A stretch of DNA of 22,033 nucleotides from Apostichopus leukothele (GCA_010014835.2 JAAAKB020091162.1:1-22033); one strand, 5' to 3'; positions 1 through 11,090 are shown, counted from the stretch's first letter. The notes: generated by a model not told the origin, from the sequence alone. Translations and numbers: made by a program.

Positions 1-63
1 GGTTCCGGCCTGTGCCCTTTCCATCTCCCTAGCCTATAAACTGGGAGCATTCTTGTACTGCAT

Positions 64-78
64 CCCCCCCCCCCCCCC
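64..78. repeat. C homopolymer, 15 bases
   Basis: An uninterrupted run of C on the plus strand in noncoding sequence; its exact length is likely to be unreliable. Confidence 0.9.
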
Positions 79-648
79 AATGACACTCTCTGAGGTTACA
101 TCCTTCTGAATCTACCATTCAGTAGCCCTACATGCACGTGTGTTTATAACCTGAATATTCATCTACCTGAGGGCAGATTGGATGTTCAAGTCTTAGTATT
201 CATTCCAATTATATGATGGTTTAATTAAGTTTTCGTTAAATAATGATAGAAATGGCAATAGTCTCGCAACTTCTGATTTGCTCTTTGCTGTTGATACACA
301 CAACTGTATAGGCAACAAAATGTTCATGTCAGTGGAATAATTTACTCCTAAGTAATATTGCCTTGGTGAAAACATCTAACATTTTAATTTGATCAATTGC
401 AACGTCATTTTGGGTATTAACCTGGCAGGTTTGGTAAAATTGCCCACGTATCAGACTAAAAGAGCTGCTTCAAAAAGTAAAGCTGGATGATTTCAGGGAT
501 TCTTGACACAATCTTGTACGTCTTGCAGCAAGTTTGTGGCAATTGACAAATAGTGATAAAGATATGTTCAAGTAAATAATGCAGGTACTGGGCCTCAAAA
601 TTTGGGGCTATTTACTGGCTCAATGCAAGTGGACTTAACCATTTGCAG

Positions 649-709
649 GTAGACAAAAAATCCACTGGCCATTTTCTGAGCTAGTAGACATTAAGAACAT
701 TAGCACAAG
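649..709 (+). CDS. Isolated exon-like segment, plus strand
   Basis: A 61-base segment with a good branch site and acceptor (ACTTAACCATTTGCAG|GT) and a perfect donor (GCACAAG|GTAAGTCAG). Only one frame is open, entering in phase 1 and leaving in phase 2. It encodes RQKIHWPFSELV and DIKNIST. No partner exon with fitting phase is clear. The strong downstream acceptor at 1326 (CACCTCCTTTTCAG|T) would add only five codons before a stop. The peptide is not recognised. Confidence 0.22.
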
Positions 710-2751
710 GTAAGTCAGTTAGCAATCATCATTCAAAGAACTGGCGTTATTTCCTAGCCTAACATCAGCCATGTATAACAGTTATTTTAATTTTATATTA
801 ATTAGCAAATATTATTGAGCTGCTGTCAAAAGCTTGTGCAGTAATTGGTATTTGTTGTAATTCAGGAAATTCAGTTAGAATTTCTTCAGTTGCTATTGCA
901 CTTGCTATTTTATAGCAATTGGCTAGAATTTTAAAATTCTAGGTCTATGTACACTATTACATACTATCAAAGCCAAAGCTCTTTTTGTATTAAATTAATC
1001 AATTAATTTAATGATCAGTAGACTAGCATTGTCTAGTAATTATCTCAACCGTCATAATCCCTGTCATTGAAAGGCTCTCAATCAGATAAATTAGATCAGT
1101 ATACATATAGTACAGTGAAATATCACAAGTAATGCAACTAATCTGTAAACTAGGACTATAATAACTTTGCCAAAACTCTCAAGTCAAGGCTACTGGTCCT
1201 AAGAGCACAACAGCAGCTCACTCAGTATTGTTACTGCTGGCAAATATCTGCACACATCATTGAATGCCCTACTTCTAGTTAAAAGCTTTCATTGAATTAA
1301 ACTCATTGTTGTACACCTCCTTTTCAGTGAATTAGTAAACATCTAAATCCAATGCAGAAACTCCTTTTGTTCTTCAAATTTAAATGTTTTTTTAATTTTT
1401 TTATTAATTTACAAACCTCAAGAAAAAGTTCTAATTTTATCCTTCCATGTTTAATTTTTTTTGTGGACTACAGTTCTTAACAGAATATATTTTCAGGTAC
1501 CTCATCTTTACTTAAATAGTAGGATTTAAGCTTTCACCAGATTGTAGCAACTTAAACACAAATTGCCTCTTCAAAAGCAATAATGTTTGTTTGTTACCAA
1601 TTCTTATCTCATGCACAATGCTTCGGAGAAAGCATTCATCCCATCAGTCACGTTGTTTGTGGGAAAAGTTATAGATGATGGCAGTGTTTATAAAGTACAA
1701 TCTCATTACTGTTTACATCATCGAGAAGTGGCCTAGCTCATCTCTGTAAAGATAACATGAGCTCTTGCCTACACGTGCCGCTCGCTCGATTGAAAGGAAT
1801 TAACCTTACACGTCTGGCTGACGTAGATTTGGAGAGAACGGCTTTCGAGTGTGTCTATTCATCTTTTCCTACCTCTTTTGGTCTGCTTTGTTGAAAGTCT
1901 TTCACAGCCATTGATGAAAGAGTGTATGTACCATCAATTACGAAATGATTTGAAAGCAAGTGGTGACATCACAACACGATAATAACATTTAAAAAATCTG
2001 TGGAAGGACAGGGATGGCTTTGATTCGCATCTGCAGATGTGTTTTTAATTCCACTTTATTACATCTAAATTCATTCTATGATTGTGCTGGTATATCGTTA
2101 AGAGATGCGCTGCATAGATTGCAATATGAGATCGTAAACACATGAAATATCAACAACAACAACGAAATTTCCTATTCACGTTAATATGTATAGAACTGCT
2201 GGCAAATATGTACGTCTGTATTTATTTATACTGTTGAAGTGACAGGAAAGTACATGTTTGAAAAATGATGTACTTTTAGCATGGTAGTCAAGTAGGTTTC
2301 AAAACCTACTAGGTAGGATATGTGATGAAGTTGGGAAGCTACTGAACATGCTCTCCAGCTTGAAGCTAACCCTTCATATGAAGAGAGGAGAGAAGTGGCT
2401 ATAGATCTGTTTGAAGTTTGTTTTAATTATACAATATAGGAAAATAAAAATAACTTCCATCTCTGGATAAGTGGTAAAATGTTTTGACTTGCTTTTATAA
2501 TTGTAATTGTGTGTACTGACTTACCAGTGACCTTTCTTTTCTGAAAGTTTTAAATTATACTCAAAAATAAACTTGAAATTATAGCTGTAAGTACCATTCT
2601 TTACCTTACAATGCATGCAAAAATCACATGTGGTATATTGTGTCTGTGATGGCAATTTGAACATATTGTGCTTTACCAGGGAACAGTGTGCAATTGTGTA
2701 TGTACACAGTTTGCATACATGTTCATATTGTGTACATTGCTTGCTCGTGAA
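710..2751. other. AT-rich noncoding stretch, no supported gene
   Basis: Short open segments only. One starts at 866 (phase 0, EIQLEFLQLLLHLL) behind TTGTAATTCAG. A CpG-richer patch lies at 1765-1860 (CACGTGCCGCTCGCTCG). A (CAA)n tract lies near 2150. Nothing joins into a gene. Confidence 0.5.
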
Positions 2752-2826
2752 CAATAATAATAATATTATATTTTATATAGCACCTTTCATCAAACTATGA
2801 TCTCAAAGCACTTCACAATTAGGCAG
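2752..2826 (+). repeat. Interspersed repeat core, TATATAGCACC...CTCAAAGCACTTCACAA
   Basis: An (AAT)n start is followed by TTTTATATAGCACCTTTC and, 20 bases later, CTCAAAGCACTTCACAA. This paired-motif layout is common in interspersed repeats of echinoderms and molluscs. A related copy starts near 10245. Confidence 0.5.
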
Positions 2827-3222
2827 TGTTTTTACACTTTGTGTGAATATAAATGCATTGTACCTTTTGTTTATTTGGGAAATCTTGGTATGTTGCATGT
2901 ACATGTATGTATGAGATCAGAGGGGATGCAGGTGAACATGAGAATTGTCTCTTTTTTGCTGTAGATACATTTATGCAGTGTGTTATTTTGAATGTCCCTT
3001 GGTTGTTGGATATGTAGCTTGGTTATGTAAATCTGACCATTAAATGTTACTTTTGTACTTTTGTACTTTTTTTACTATCTGCATTATGCATCAATTATGA
3101 CAATACTCTTTGCTTTATATCATCTACACTTGAGCAATCTGTGTGTGTGTTTGTTTTTTCTTGTTGGTACATGTGGAATGTTATGTACACAATGATCAGT
3201 TATTGTGTTACTATGGGTGCAG

Positions 3223-3281
3223 TTCTGAATAATGTTATCAGTAATTCAGACAGTTACATGTCCAAGGATAACCTGATAGAA
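3223..3281 (+). CDS. Isolated exon-like segment, plus strand
   Basis: A 59-base open segment between GTTACTATGGGTGCAG|TT and GATAGAA|GTAAGA. Phase 1 in and phase 0 out, encoding LNNVISNSDSYM and SKDNLIE. It is protein-like in composition but short, with a weak donor. It does not join the 649-709 segment in phase, and no function can be proposed. Confidence 0.15.
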
Positions 3282-3665
3282 GTAAGAATCACAGCTAAGC
3301 TTTCCACAACAACTCGATTGGTATCATTTATCAGTTTGTACTTTGTGAAACATAAGCTGCCTTGTCATTTACAAAATTATCAGATTTCGATAAACCTATT
3401 CCACATTTCAAAAAAGATAAGCATAAAACTAACATGAAAATTTCCTAGTGTGCTGTGCTGTTTATAATTTGCTTATTCCTTTGTGCAGAATGCATATATT
3501 ATTTTATTATTATATATTATTAGTGAAATCTCATGGTTGTATGAAATGAAACTAGGTATGATATCAGCTGATCACATGATATGCAATTCACTGTGACTTA
3601 ATTCTGCATAGCAACCTAGCAGAGAATTCTGTAAGAATCACCATCAACTTATTAGGTTAAATTAT

Positions 3666-3735
3666 ATGATCGTTCAGTTGGTAGAGTGCACATAGTACTT
3701 GGATTCCTGATGTCATGGATTGGTGTAGCCATTTA
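3666..3735 (+). repeat. tRNA-derived SINE relic
   Basis: GATCGTTCAGTTGGTAGAGTGC matches a tRNA A-box region closely. It is followed by an anticodon-arm-like ACTTGGATTCCTGATGTCATGG and a decayed B box (GGATTGGTG where GGTTCGAATC is expected). The decayed B box and lack of a closing acceptor stem rule out a working tRNA. Confidence 0.55.
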
Positions 3736-4009
3736 AATTAAACTTGCATTTCAAAGTTTGGAAATCTCTCCAAATGAGAGAAATGGATTCCCAAGCAACC
3801 ATGAAACTATGCATGTTTTGTGCCTATAGTCACAGATCTCATGGTAGAATGCTACACATATCTCACATAGATCTGTCAGTGGACAAGCCGCCTCAGACTA
3901 TATCAGTTGCGGTCTAAATGGTTGTCAATTATGGATATTTCCCCCAGAGACCTCTTTCACTGTTATCCTAATGGTCGTAGCTTCAATTGAGCTGAAAATG
4001 TCCCGTAAC

Positions 4010-4348
4010 TCAAATGTAAATAAGAGTGGTCGTGTTTAAATGCACTGCAAGTCGCTGCCGATTGTTACCGTTTATCTGATAAACCAAGCATACTATATCA
4101 TCCAGGTCACTACACAGACGAGGGTTTCGTGAAGAAAAGGAAAAAACAAGGAAAAAAAGGCTTTCGTAAGAAACATGACAGCTGGTATTCAGGAGCATGA
4201 CTTTATCATCGGCCTCAAGCATTAATTCGTAAATTTTAAGACAGAAATCTTGTAAGGAGTAAGTAAGAATTTGCATAATACAGTCATAACCCAGCGAAGA
4301 CATCGCAATAGACGAAGAGGCCATATGTTCTCGCTTGAAGAGTACCAT
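4010..4348 (-). other. Open reading frame of 112 codons, possible alternative 3' exon
   Basis: The minus-strand frame from ATG 4348 to TGA 4010 has no recognised domain. Within it, a pyrimidine tract and AG (CCCTCGTCTGTGTAG|T, exon start 4109) would enter in phase 2, the same phase as the donor that overlaps the stop of the last PAXX-like exon at 6310. Splicing 6310 to 4109 would replace the final Arg with about 33 other residues starting S-DLDDIVCLV. The upstream part contains helix-like stretches such as SLQDFCLKIYELM, but the frame is closed by TAA just before the ATG. I cannot tell whether any of it is translated. Confidence 0.18.
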
Positions 4349-4349
4349 A

Positions 4350-6200
4350 ATGGGTTAGGGTTTCTGAAATGTTAATGGCATTTTAAGAAGGCTATTGAAA
4401 GACCAGGGAAATGGAAGAGTGAGTAAGGCAGCATCCTTGTCAAGTAGATTTACACTGTCATGATCACCTTGTTGGTGCGAGATTGATGAACATGAGGTGA
4501 TGCGTATCAACATGTGACCTGGAAGTAGCACTACTTAAGTGTTGTTCAAAATGTCCAATAATCGTATTTCAAAAGTTTTTTCATGTCATATTTTGTAATA
4601 AATTAGTGGATTTTTTTTTTTATTAGCAAAATCTATAGCTAGTAAAGATGCATGGCACATCTGGTTAAAAGTAAATATTACAACATTAAAAAAAATTATC
4701 CATTGTAAAGAAAGAAAGTTAGGTTGAACATTGTCAATATATATGATAGTCAACCAGCTCATTCCCCCAAAAAATATTAGAACTGGAATTTTTTTCTGTT
4801 TTGTTGAATCTAGTACTGTCTTCCCTGGGAGTCAACAACTTTGAGTAGTGTTGCGACTCATTCATCATTCAACACAATGACTAAATTTGTTTTTAAATAT
4901 TGGAAAGTTTGCCTATCACTCTGTCAGTCGCAAAACAGTAATGGCTATGCTATTAGGCATAGTACACTGGGCCTACTTGCTTTCACACTAAGATACGTTA
5001 GTGACAAAAATTTGAGATTTAAATGCATCATACCTTTTCTCCAATTTTATGTGCATATTAAAACTTCCCAAATATTTAATCCTACTTAGAGTGAACACTC
5101 GAAATCCCTTCTTTGTACTTACAGACAAAAATAATTCCATATTCCAGATATTCCATATTCCAACAATACTTAAAATCCATGACCCATCAAAGTGACCCAT
5201 CAAAGTCATTTACAGCTGATGTGATAAGAATCCAATCCCTTTGTCATGGCTTTATTGCTGGTTTAGTCAAAACATTTGCAATCAGGAGGTTACTTGCACT
5301 ATGATCAATAAGATAGTGTTAATTTATGTTAACACATCATGTCAGCTGATATGAAACATATTTAGTTGTAGCCATACTTTTCATGATCGATGCAGCGAGG
5401 GCATTTTTTATAATGACATGGGTTATACTTCCAACAATTTGCCAAATCTTAGGAATCTAAATCTTTAATAAACATTGTGACTTTTAAGTAGAGGTCAGAT
5501 AACTCGCCAAAGCCTAGTTATATGATTACAACCATTTTAATGTTCCTAAGAAGCCAGTCCATCATTCATCGCTTAATGCTCCACTACAAGTTCAGCATGA
5601 TGTTATGTTTTATTGCAACCATTTTCAAGGTGTTTACCTAATCTCATCAATTTTGGTGTAGTTATGGTTTATTACATTAACACTTGTTGCCTTATCTTTC
5701 TTTCAATCTTGTTATATGCTACCACCAGATTGTGACCAATTCCAGACAAAATAAAGCATGAATGTATTATACCTTGAATGTTACAGCTCTGCATTGAAAA
5801 CAACTGTGCATGATACTGGGTATACTGAAAAATCAATATGAGAATGAGATACATGGCATATGAATATGAGTGTCTCATCACTTTGGTGGAATGTGAGGAC
5901 AGTACAGATTGTGCGGTCTATACATTTAATCTTAAGATTGTATGCACACTCTTACAAAGTAATGAGTTCTGCTATTTGAGATGAAACACTTGCTTGTTCA
6001 TTTTAAATAGCTGTCTTATACAGAAAGTGCTCATTTAGACCTTACAAGGGCTACTGAAAAATGTTTTTTATATCTGTAAAGGGGTTATTATTATTGCTAT
6101 GTTGTTGGTTGTTGTTACTATTGTTTTGTTTTTCATGTGAATGTGGCTGTCATTCTTGCAGTTGTTACCCCAAGTTCCACAAGATGTCTGAAAAAACTAG
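4350..6200. other. Noncoding stretch, no supported gene
   Basis: T and A homopolymers at 4612 and 4686, a short direct repeat (CATCAAAGTGACCCATCAAAGT, 5188) and scattered small ORFs without splice support. Confidence 0.5.
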
Positions 6201-6224
6201 GCATAAACTTTAAACGTCATAGAA

Positions 6225-6230
6225 TTTATT
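6225..6230 (-). terminator. Polyadenylation signal AATAAA of the PAXX-like gene
   Basis: The minus strand reads AATAAA, 76 bases after the TGA at 6306. A T-rich stretch (AGTTTTTTCAGACATCTTGTGG) lies about 40 to 60 bases further on, as expected for a downstream element. The predicted cleavage site is near 6205. Confidence 0.5.
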
Positions 6231-6305
6231 ATTGATATACAATTGTGTATTGTTATTGTTATTGTGTATTGACTGTAGTTCATCTTGTTTGGATGAACAT
6301 AGGAC

Positions 6306-6498
6306 TCACCTTTCTTGTAATGACCTAGATGCATCACTTGATGCGAGCTCGTAATCAAAATGTTTGCACTTGTCTGGTGTGTATTCTGACCGCTTGGAAG
6401 CTGAACCTGTCAAATTCTCTGTCTTACATATTTTGAAAGTGTCAGGACAAGTGATAATCCTCTTGATTAGACGTTTTTGGTCACAGCAATTCACACAG
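6306..6498 (-). CDS. paxx: PAXX-like gene, probable last coding exon
   Basis: Acceptor CATCTACTTTTTCTAG|C is strong, and the exon enters in phase 2. It encodes residues 142-204, starting CVNCCDQKRLIKRI and continuing through the polar, charged tail SASKRSEYTPDK and KHFDYELASSD to SLQER, then TGA at 6308-6306. The tail suits the disordered C-terminal half of PAXX. The model totals 204 residues, the length of human PAXX. I do not recognise the conserved C-terminal Ku-binding motif, so either this lineage has diverged or the true end lies elsewhere. An AATAAA 76 bases downstream supports a terminal exon. The stop codon lies inside a good donor (GAAAG|GTGAGT), so splicing onward is possible. Confidence 0.5.
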
Positions 6499-6614
6499 CT
6501 AGAAAAAGTAGATGAAAACGAGAAGTATCGATGTGAAAATGAATTGGTTAGAAAACTCCTTGCGACCTGAACATTTTTATCAATACATAGAATAAGACAA
6601 GAAAGTATTCTCAC

Positions 6615-6718
6615 CTTTCCCTGAAAAACTGGCTTCAACTTCAGAGACTTTTTGAAAACAATTTATGATGGTGTCTGGAAGGTTGGCAAGCTGTGAGCAA
6701 TTCTGTCCACATGAAAAC
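6615..6718 (-). CDS. Possible cassette exon between exons 5 and 6, frame-breaking
   Basis: A 104-base open segment with acceptor TTTTTAATGCAAG|G and strong donor GGGAAAG|GTGAGA. In entry phase 2, which fits the exits of exons 4 and 5, it encodes 34 codons, including NCSQLANLPDTI and FQKVSEVEASF. This is helix-like and rich in codons typical of coding DNA. It exits in phase 1, whereas the 6498 exon is open only from phase 2. Inclusion would give GKAV and a stop two codons into that exon. It is either a cassette or poison exon, an exon of another isoform, or a true exon next to a one-base sequence error. Only 116 bases separate it from the 6498 acceptor. Confidence 0.3.
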
Positions 6719-7182
6719 CTTGCATTAAAAATGTGAGATAGTAATTGATTAATTATCTAGTTTAGAATTAAGACTTAACACTTCAATTCTGCTTGGGCCG
6801 GGATTGATGTGACTTGTATTATATCCTTGAGAGCCTAAACCGTTGAACTGTGGCAACTTTGCAGCCTTCAGAATGGTGCCAGATCTCCACATGATGATAT
6901 ATGCCACACTCTAAATCCAGTATTGACAATGTTAGTATGTGTTCCTCATCTTATGAATATCAGATGTCGAGTTTTTGCAGACCTTGATTTAATATTTCGA
7001 TCAAGATATGACACCTTCTAAAACTACTGTCTCAGATTTGGAATTAAGGAGACATATATTTTACTCATATATGTGAACATTTTTTTTTTTTTAATCAAGG
7101 AAGGTTGTCTGTAAAATGCCTTGAAACAACATTAAATATGTGACTGCAAACATGTAACATTTGGTTTTTTTAAAAGGAAAAA

Positions 7183-7193
7183 GGGGGGGGGGG
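7183..7193. repeat. G homopolymer, 11 bases
   Basis: The run sits inside a purine-only stretch (AAAAGGAAAAAG...GGAAGGAGAGATAGGAAGAAGAAG) that could form triplex or G-rich structures. Confidence 0.9.
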
Positions 7194-7572
7194 AAGGAGA
7201 GATAGGAAGAAGAAGTCAATACCAAAAAAAAATCAGTTCATGCGCTTTCCAATTTGGCCAAGTTAAAATCTGAAGTAGGCCATGAATTTCATTTGCAGAT
7301 AACTTTTTGTCAGAGTTTGATGTGTTAGTTTGATTATGTAGTTGCTTTCTCATGCCATAGGGACTAGAAGCTAAGTTCATAATCAGATTAGACGCTCAGT
7401 TTTGGATTATACCTACTAGCCCATGGGAATGGTCTGGCAATACAGATATAACTACGGCCATGGCAGTAGAACAGTATTGATTGGATGGTATAATGGTGAC
7501 ATAAATATGCATGTGTCTGCTCGCTAAGCTTTTACCTTACAGGATTATCCACCTGATATCAAGGCCATGTAC

Positions 7573-7722
7573 TGGCATTTCCGATGAAGCCAATCACAGC
7601 CAATTCCAAGGGAGGCCCGGTTAAGATCTCCTGCAATTATTCTTTCAAATGATTTTACATTGGTGACAATTCGTGTAAAAGTTAATAATGTTTGTGTTTT
7701 GATGCTATCCCTTCCTGCTGCT
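7573..7722 (-). CDS. paxx: PAXX-like gene, probable coding exon 5
   Basis: An open segment follows a strong acceptor region, TTTTCTTATTTACAGAG. Using the second of two tandem AGs gives entry phase 2 and completes Leu 91. It encodes residues 92-140, including a strand-like TLLTFTRIV and then SFERIIAGDL, which can be read as the last head-domain strand leading into the dimerising helix. I place the end at TGCCA|GTACAT, which exits in phase 2 to fit exon 6. A better-looking donor, ATATCAG|GTGGAT, ends at 7553 but exits in phase 1, which fits no visible downstream exon. If the first AG is used instead, the reading frame from exon 4 stops after 14 codons. The exon is likely, but its exact ends are uncertain. 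Confidence 0.45.
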
Positions 7723-7901
7723 CTCTGTAAATAAGAAAATGTTAAATATTCTGAAATTAAATATTATGAAATTGCGAGTAAATATCAGAAAGAACTTTAT
7801 TTGCTTAGACTGGGAGAGGGAGGCAAAGTGGGATAATTCTCCCATACAAAAGTTGTGGGTACATTTAGTATCAAGCCAGAAAGTCACCAATCAAGAATTC
7901 T

Positions 7902-8177
7902 GATGCCAATATGGAAGCTGCAGGATCACTGCAGCTTGTAAGGGCAGGATCTTTTGTACTCAGCAGTTTTATACAATAGGCATGACTGGTATGTAGAGAT
8001 AATGTCTATTGTTTGATATTTGATGCAGCCTGGCTGCAGGATCACTGCAGCCAGTAAGGACAGGATCTTTTGTACTCAGCAGTTTTACACAATAGGCATG
8101 ACTGGTATGTAGAGATAATGTCTATTGTTTAATATTTGATGCAGCCTGGCTGCAGGGAATATTGCTTCTCCTGCAGC
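7902..8177. repeat. 116-120 bp tandem repeat, two full units plus partial third, with hairpins
   Basis: CAGGATCTTTTGTACTCAGC recurs at 7945 and 8061 with nearly identical flanks, and the next GATGCAGCCTGGCTGCAGG starts again at 8138. Each unit begins with an inverted repeat: AAGCTGCAG-GATCA-CTGCAGCTT (7915-7937), CTGGCTGCAG-GATCA-CTGCAGCCAG (8030-8054), and GCTGCAGG with CCTGCAGC across a 13-base loop (8149-8177). It lies in the fourth intron of the PAXX-like gene, just upstream of exon 5. Confidence 0.85.
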
Positions 8178-8179
8178 TT

Positions 8180-10235
8180 TACTGTGTGACATGTTGCATT
8201 ATAAGCTTAGGCAATAATTATTCCACAATACTCAATCACGTTTGCATCCGATCGACCGAGTTCCTGTTTAATTATCTACATCTTTCAATATTCTTTGTAA
8301 CCTGGCGACATTTCTGGAGTTTTTTTAATTTGAAGTCGAGTCCATGCATCCCTCTTGAGTTCTTGTATGTCATGTCCACAGTGGTGTCTTAATTCCTAGA
8401 AGTTGCTGTGCTGTTTGTAAATTCTGGTCTGTTTGAAAGGAATAGTGACCATTAGAGATTCATTCACGTGTTAGACAGTGGTGCATGCAAAATTAATCCA
8501 TCTGGCGATTCAACAGTATTCCATTAATAATGTCCAAACAATGTTTATGTAGTTTTTTGATGACTTTAATCTAAGACAAAAACAAAACACTTCATTAATT
8601 TCCTCCTGTATCAACAGGGCTTCTCAATTTTTTCTTCCCAAATTGTTTTTTTCGTGATTTAGAAGAATTTCGGTCAGTATTGTACCGCACATTGACAGTA
8701 TAGGGGAGTTCCTTTGGTTATTTCACATAGTCCACATTGCTTTTAATATTCACATTTGGATATTTAGAATAACTCAGTTTACTTAAGATTTCCATTCCTC
8801 GACCGCTACCAGCTAAGGCAAGCAGATTCGAACAGATAACAAAGTCGAGGAAGAAAACACTCTTAGGGTGGCAGAGTGAGAAGGAGGATGTTTAATAGTT
8901 TACCAGTCTAAGCTAGAAAGTGCTGATGTTTAGAGGAGACAGGTAAGGTCTTCACTTGTGAATACCCAGAACTCAATAACTTTTGGAATATCTATGATAG
9001 TGCAGTGCTACAAATGGGACAATCGAGTCTGGCCACATGCTAACATATGTCAGTGTGCATATATTCATTATAATAATCGTTCCAAATGATTAATTATAAC
9101 ACTGTTCCCCATCCACCCCGGTTGATCCACTTCTGAGCTATTCCCATGTCATTTGGATCTACCATTCTGAAGACCTACACCAGCTATAGTTTTGTCTATA
9201 TTTTACACTGGTTTGAGTCTCCCTGGTATTGGTCTGTGTAATTGTGCATGCATTGGATCTTGCAGGTTCCCTTACACTACCTACTGTATTACAAGCATTT
9301 GCTAAGTATCACCATTCATAAATATCCAGAATGGAGTTTACAACAGCAAGGGTATGCTCAAGTGCCATATCAAGAAGATGCAATGCTATTGTCATCATCT
9401 CTCAGTGTCTTCTCCTGCTCCTTGAATCACCCTTCTGTCTCTCCATGTCTTGACCTTGCTTACTAAAAATTGATCTCCACATGAAGAATTCAAAGTTTGT
9501 AAGAGTTTAATATTTTTTGTATTACCCCCTCTTTTAATGAATTCCAACCTATATTTGAAGACAAAGTTCTTCGATAAGAGATGCATGCATTTATGTTGTA
9601 TATGATCAGTTCTATTCTCAGTGAATGAAAAATTGAAATATTATACTCTAAGCTGACAGAAAGAAGAGGGCCCAAAAAAGAACACGCTAGCATACTATGA
9701 CGACATGTTCTATTTAATAGAACAAAATCAATAATTTAATATAGATGACATACTCATTTCTACTTTCAATTATGGAGAAAAAGCAAAGGAATAAACCAAT
9801 TAAATGAGTGGCTACGAAAATAGAAGAGAATAAAAAATAAAAAATATCTATTTCCTTTTTATTATTAGATGATGTTTCCGGATTGATCTGATTTCCATCA
9901 ATTATCTTTAACAATCGTTCTTTGCAAATTCAGGCTGGAAACTAGGGCATATTTTGAACCAGGTTGTATCTGTGGTAATTAAAGTCTACAGATCTTTATT
10001 GGATGACATATATATGTAAGTTGATGTACTATTTTACTATTGTTCCAAGTGGTACACTTTTCTGACAGGCATGTGTTATATGTTTTATTCATATTTTCAA
10101 AAGGAAGTAATTGCTTCATTTTAGTCATGAATGATTCGATACTTGGAAATGCATAGTTCATTGTCATTAAATGTTACCCTTGATTCTCTCGATCTCCTAT
10201 GCTACATACCAACTATAGAAGAACTGGTATAAACC
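8180..10235. other. Intron 4 sequence of the PAXX-like gene, no clear feature
   Basis: Several exon-like fragments occur, such as a plus-strand ORF at 9266-9466 behind ATTGGATCTTGCAG, and minus-strand frames near 8300-8420 and 10100-10160. None fits both splice phases of the gene. All are treated as chance or decayed repeats. Confidence 0.45.
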
Positions 10236-10237
10236 TT

Positions 10238-10680
10238 CGTAATGTAATGTAAATAAAATCTTATATAGCGCACTACAAGCGATGCATCTGTGCGCTTTAC
10301 AAACAATCTAGAAAATACAATGACATAAAACATTAAATACAAAAAACAGTAAATACATATACAGTACCATCTACAGTTAAATATACAGGAATATGAGATC
10401 GAAAAACTATTAAAAGCACTGGTGAAGAGTAAATCGATAAAACAGATTGACTACAAAATCCACAATTTGAATGCTAAAAAGTGAAAATTCCAATTGAAGT
10501 TAGAACCTAAAAACCAACACGACAGAACAACAAAAAAAACTAAAAAAACCCTAGATAAGTGATAAGTGCTACATATTAAAGCTGGATCAAAGGATTAAAG
10601 CTGGGACACACAATCCACCATCGTCTATGGCTTATATGACGTAGATCTTTCTGAAGAACCGACGGAGCTCTACGAAAAAT
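10238..10680 (+). repeat. Interspersed repeat, TATATAGCGC...GCGCTTTACAA type
   Basis: AATAAAATCTTATATAGCGC is followed 26 bases later by TGCGCTTTACAAACAATC and a long A-rich body (AATACAAAAAACAGTAAATAC). This is the larger relative of the repeat at 2752. The right limit near 10680 is a guess from the change in composition. Confidence 0.4.
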
Positions 10681-10812
10681 GTTGTTTGGTTTGAGAGATG
10701 TACCTGTGTTCATTAGCCTGGTTTTAAACAATCTTGTCTGCGATCTGTCATTTTGTAAAAAAATCTGTGATGTCAATTATTGCCCACTAGGATCAGAAAG
10801 CTTTCACTTACT

Positions 10813-10997
10813 CCTTGTTTTTCTATTCACATTTTTGAGGAGAAATGTTAAAAAAACAAAATATTTTGACCCTGATGGCAATGCGACCATTAGGTCATGT
10901 TTAACCTTGTTTTTCATTTCACATTTTTGAGGAGAAATGTTAAAAAAACAAAATATATTGACCCTGATAGCAATGCGACCATTAGGTCATGTTTAAC
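10813..10997. repeat. 92-bp tandem duplication
   Basis: CACATTTTTGAGGAGAAATG starts at 10828 and again at 10920. Both copies carry GACCCTGATRGCAATGCGACC and ATTAGGTCATGTTTAACC with few differences, so the duplication is recent. A good minus-strand donor (CAAGGA|GTAAGTG) lies just left of it, at about 10808. Confidence 0.85.
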
Positions 10998-11090
10998 CAG
11001 CTTTAAACATGTGATAGATGATCCAGCATTTGCAAAACCCATCTCCATTATAGAATACAAACATTGCAAACAAGAGCCCAACGGGCACTA

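Noticed and set aside
1810-1862. Possible minus-strand first exon MNRHTRKPFSP with a GT|GTAAGG donor
   Set aside because: No promoter motif and no following exon with fitting phase inside the window; too short to support.
3666-3735. Functional tRNA gene
   Set aside because: The A box is good, but the B box is decayed and the acceptor stem does not pair; a SINE relic explains it better.
7588-7640. IIAGDLNRAS as a retrotransposon endonuclease motif
   Set aside because: The resemblance is limited to a few residues (IIAGD-N) and no other endonuclease or reverse-transcriptase motif is nearby; the segment fits better as exon 5 of the PAXX-like gene.
8290-8420. Minus-strand helix-like frames (DIQELKRDAWTRLQ and MTYKNSRGMHG) behind CCTTTCAAACAG
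   Set aside because: Two overlapping frames look equally protein-like and neither matches the splice phases of the PAXX-like gene.
9242-9466. Plus-strand ORF behind a good acceptor (TTGGATCTTGCAG)
   Set aside because: Open in two frames, low complexity, no partner exon in phase; the possible first exon at 8926-8941 (MFRGD) exits in a phase that stops quickly.
9979-10167. Minus-strand ORF with IESFMTKMKQLL
   Set aside because: The acceptor would fit exon 4 in phase, but the only donor leaves in the wrong phase, and the product lacks the strand expected next in PAXX.
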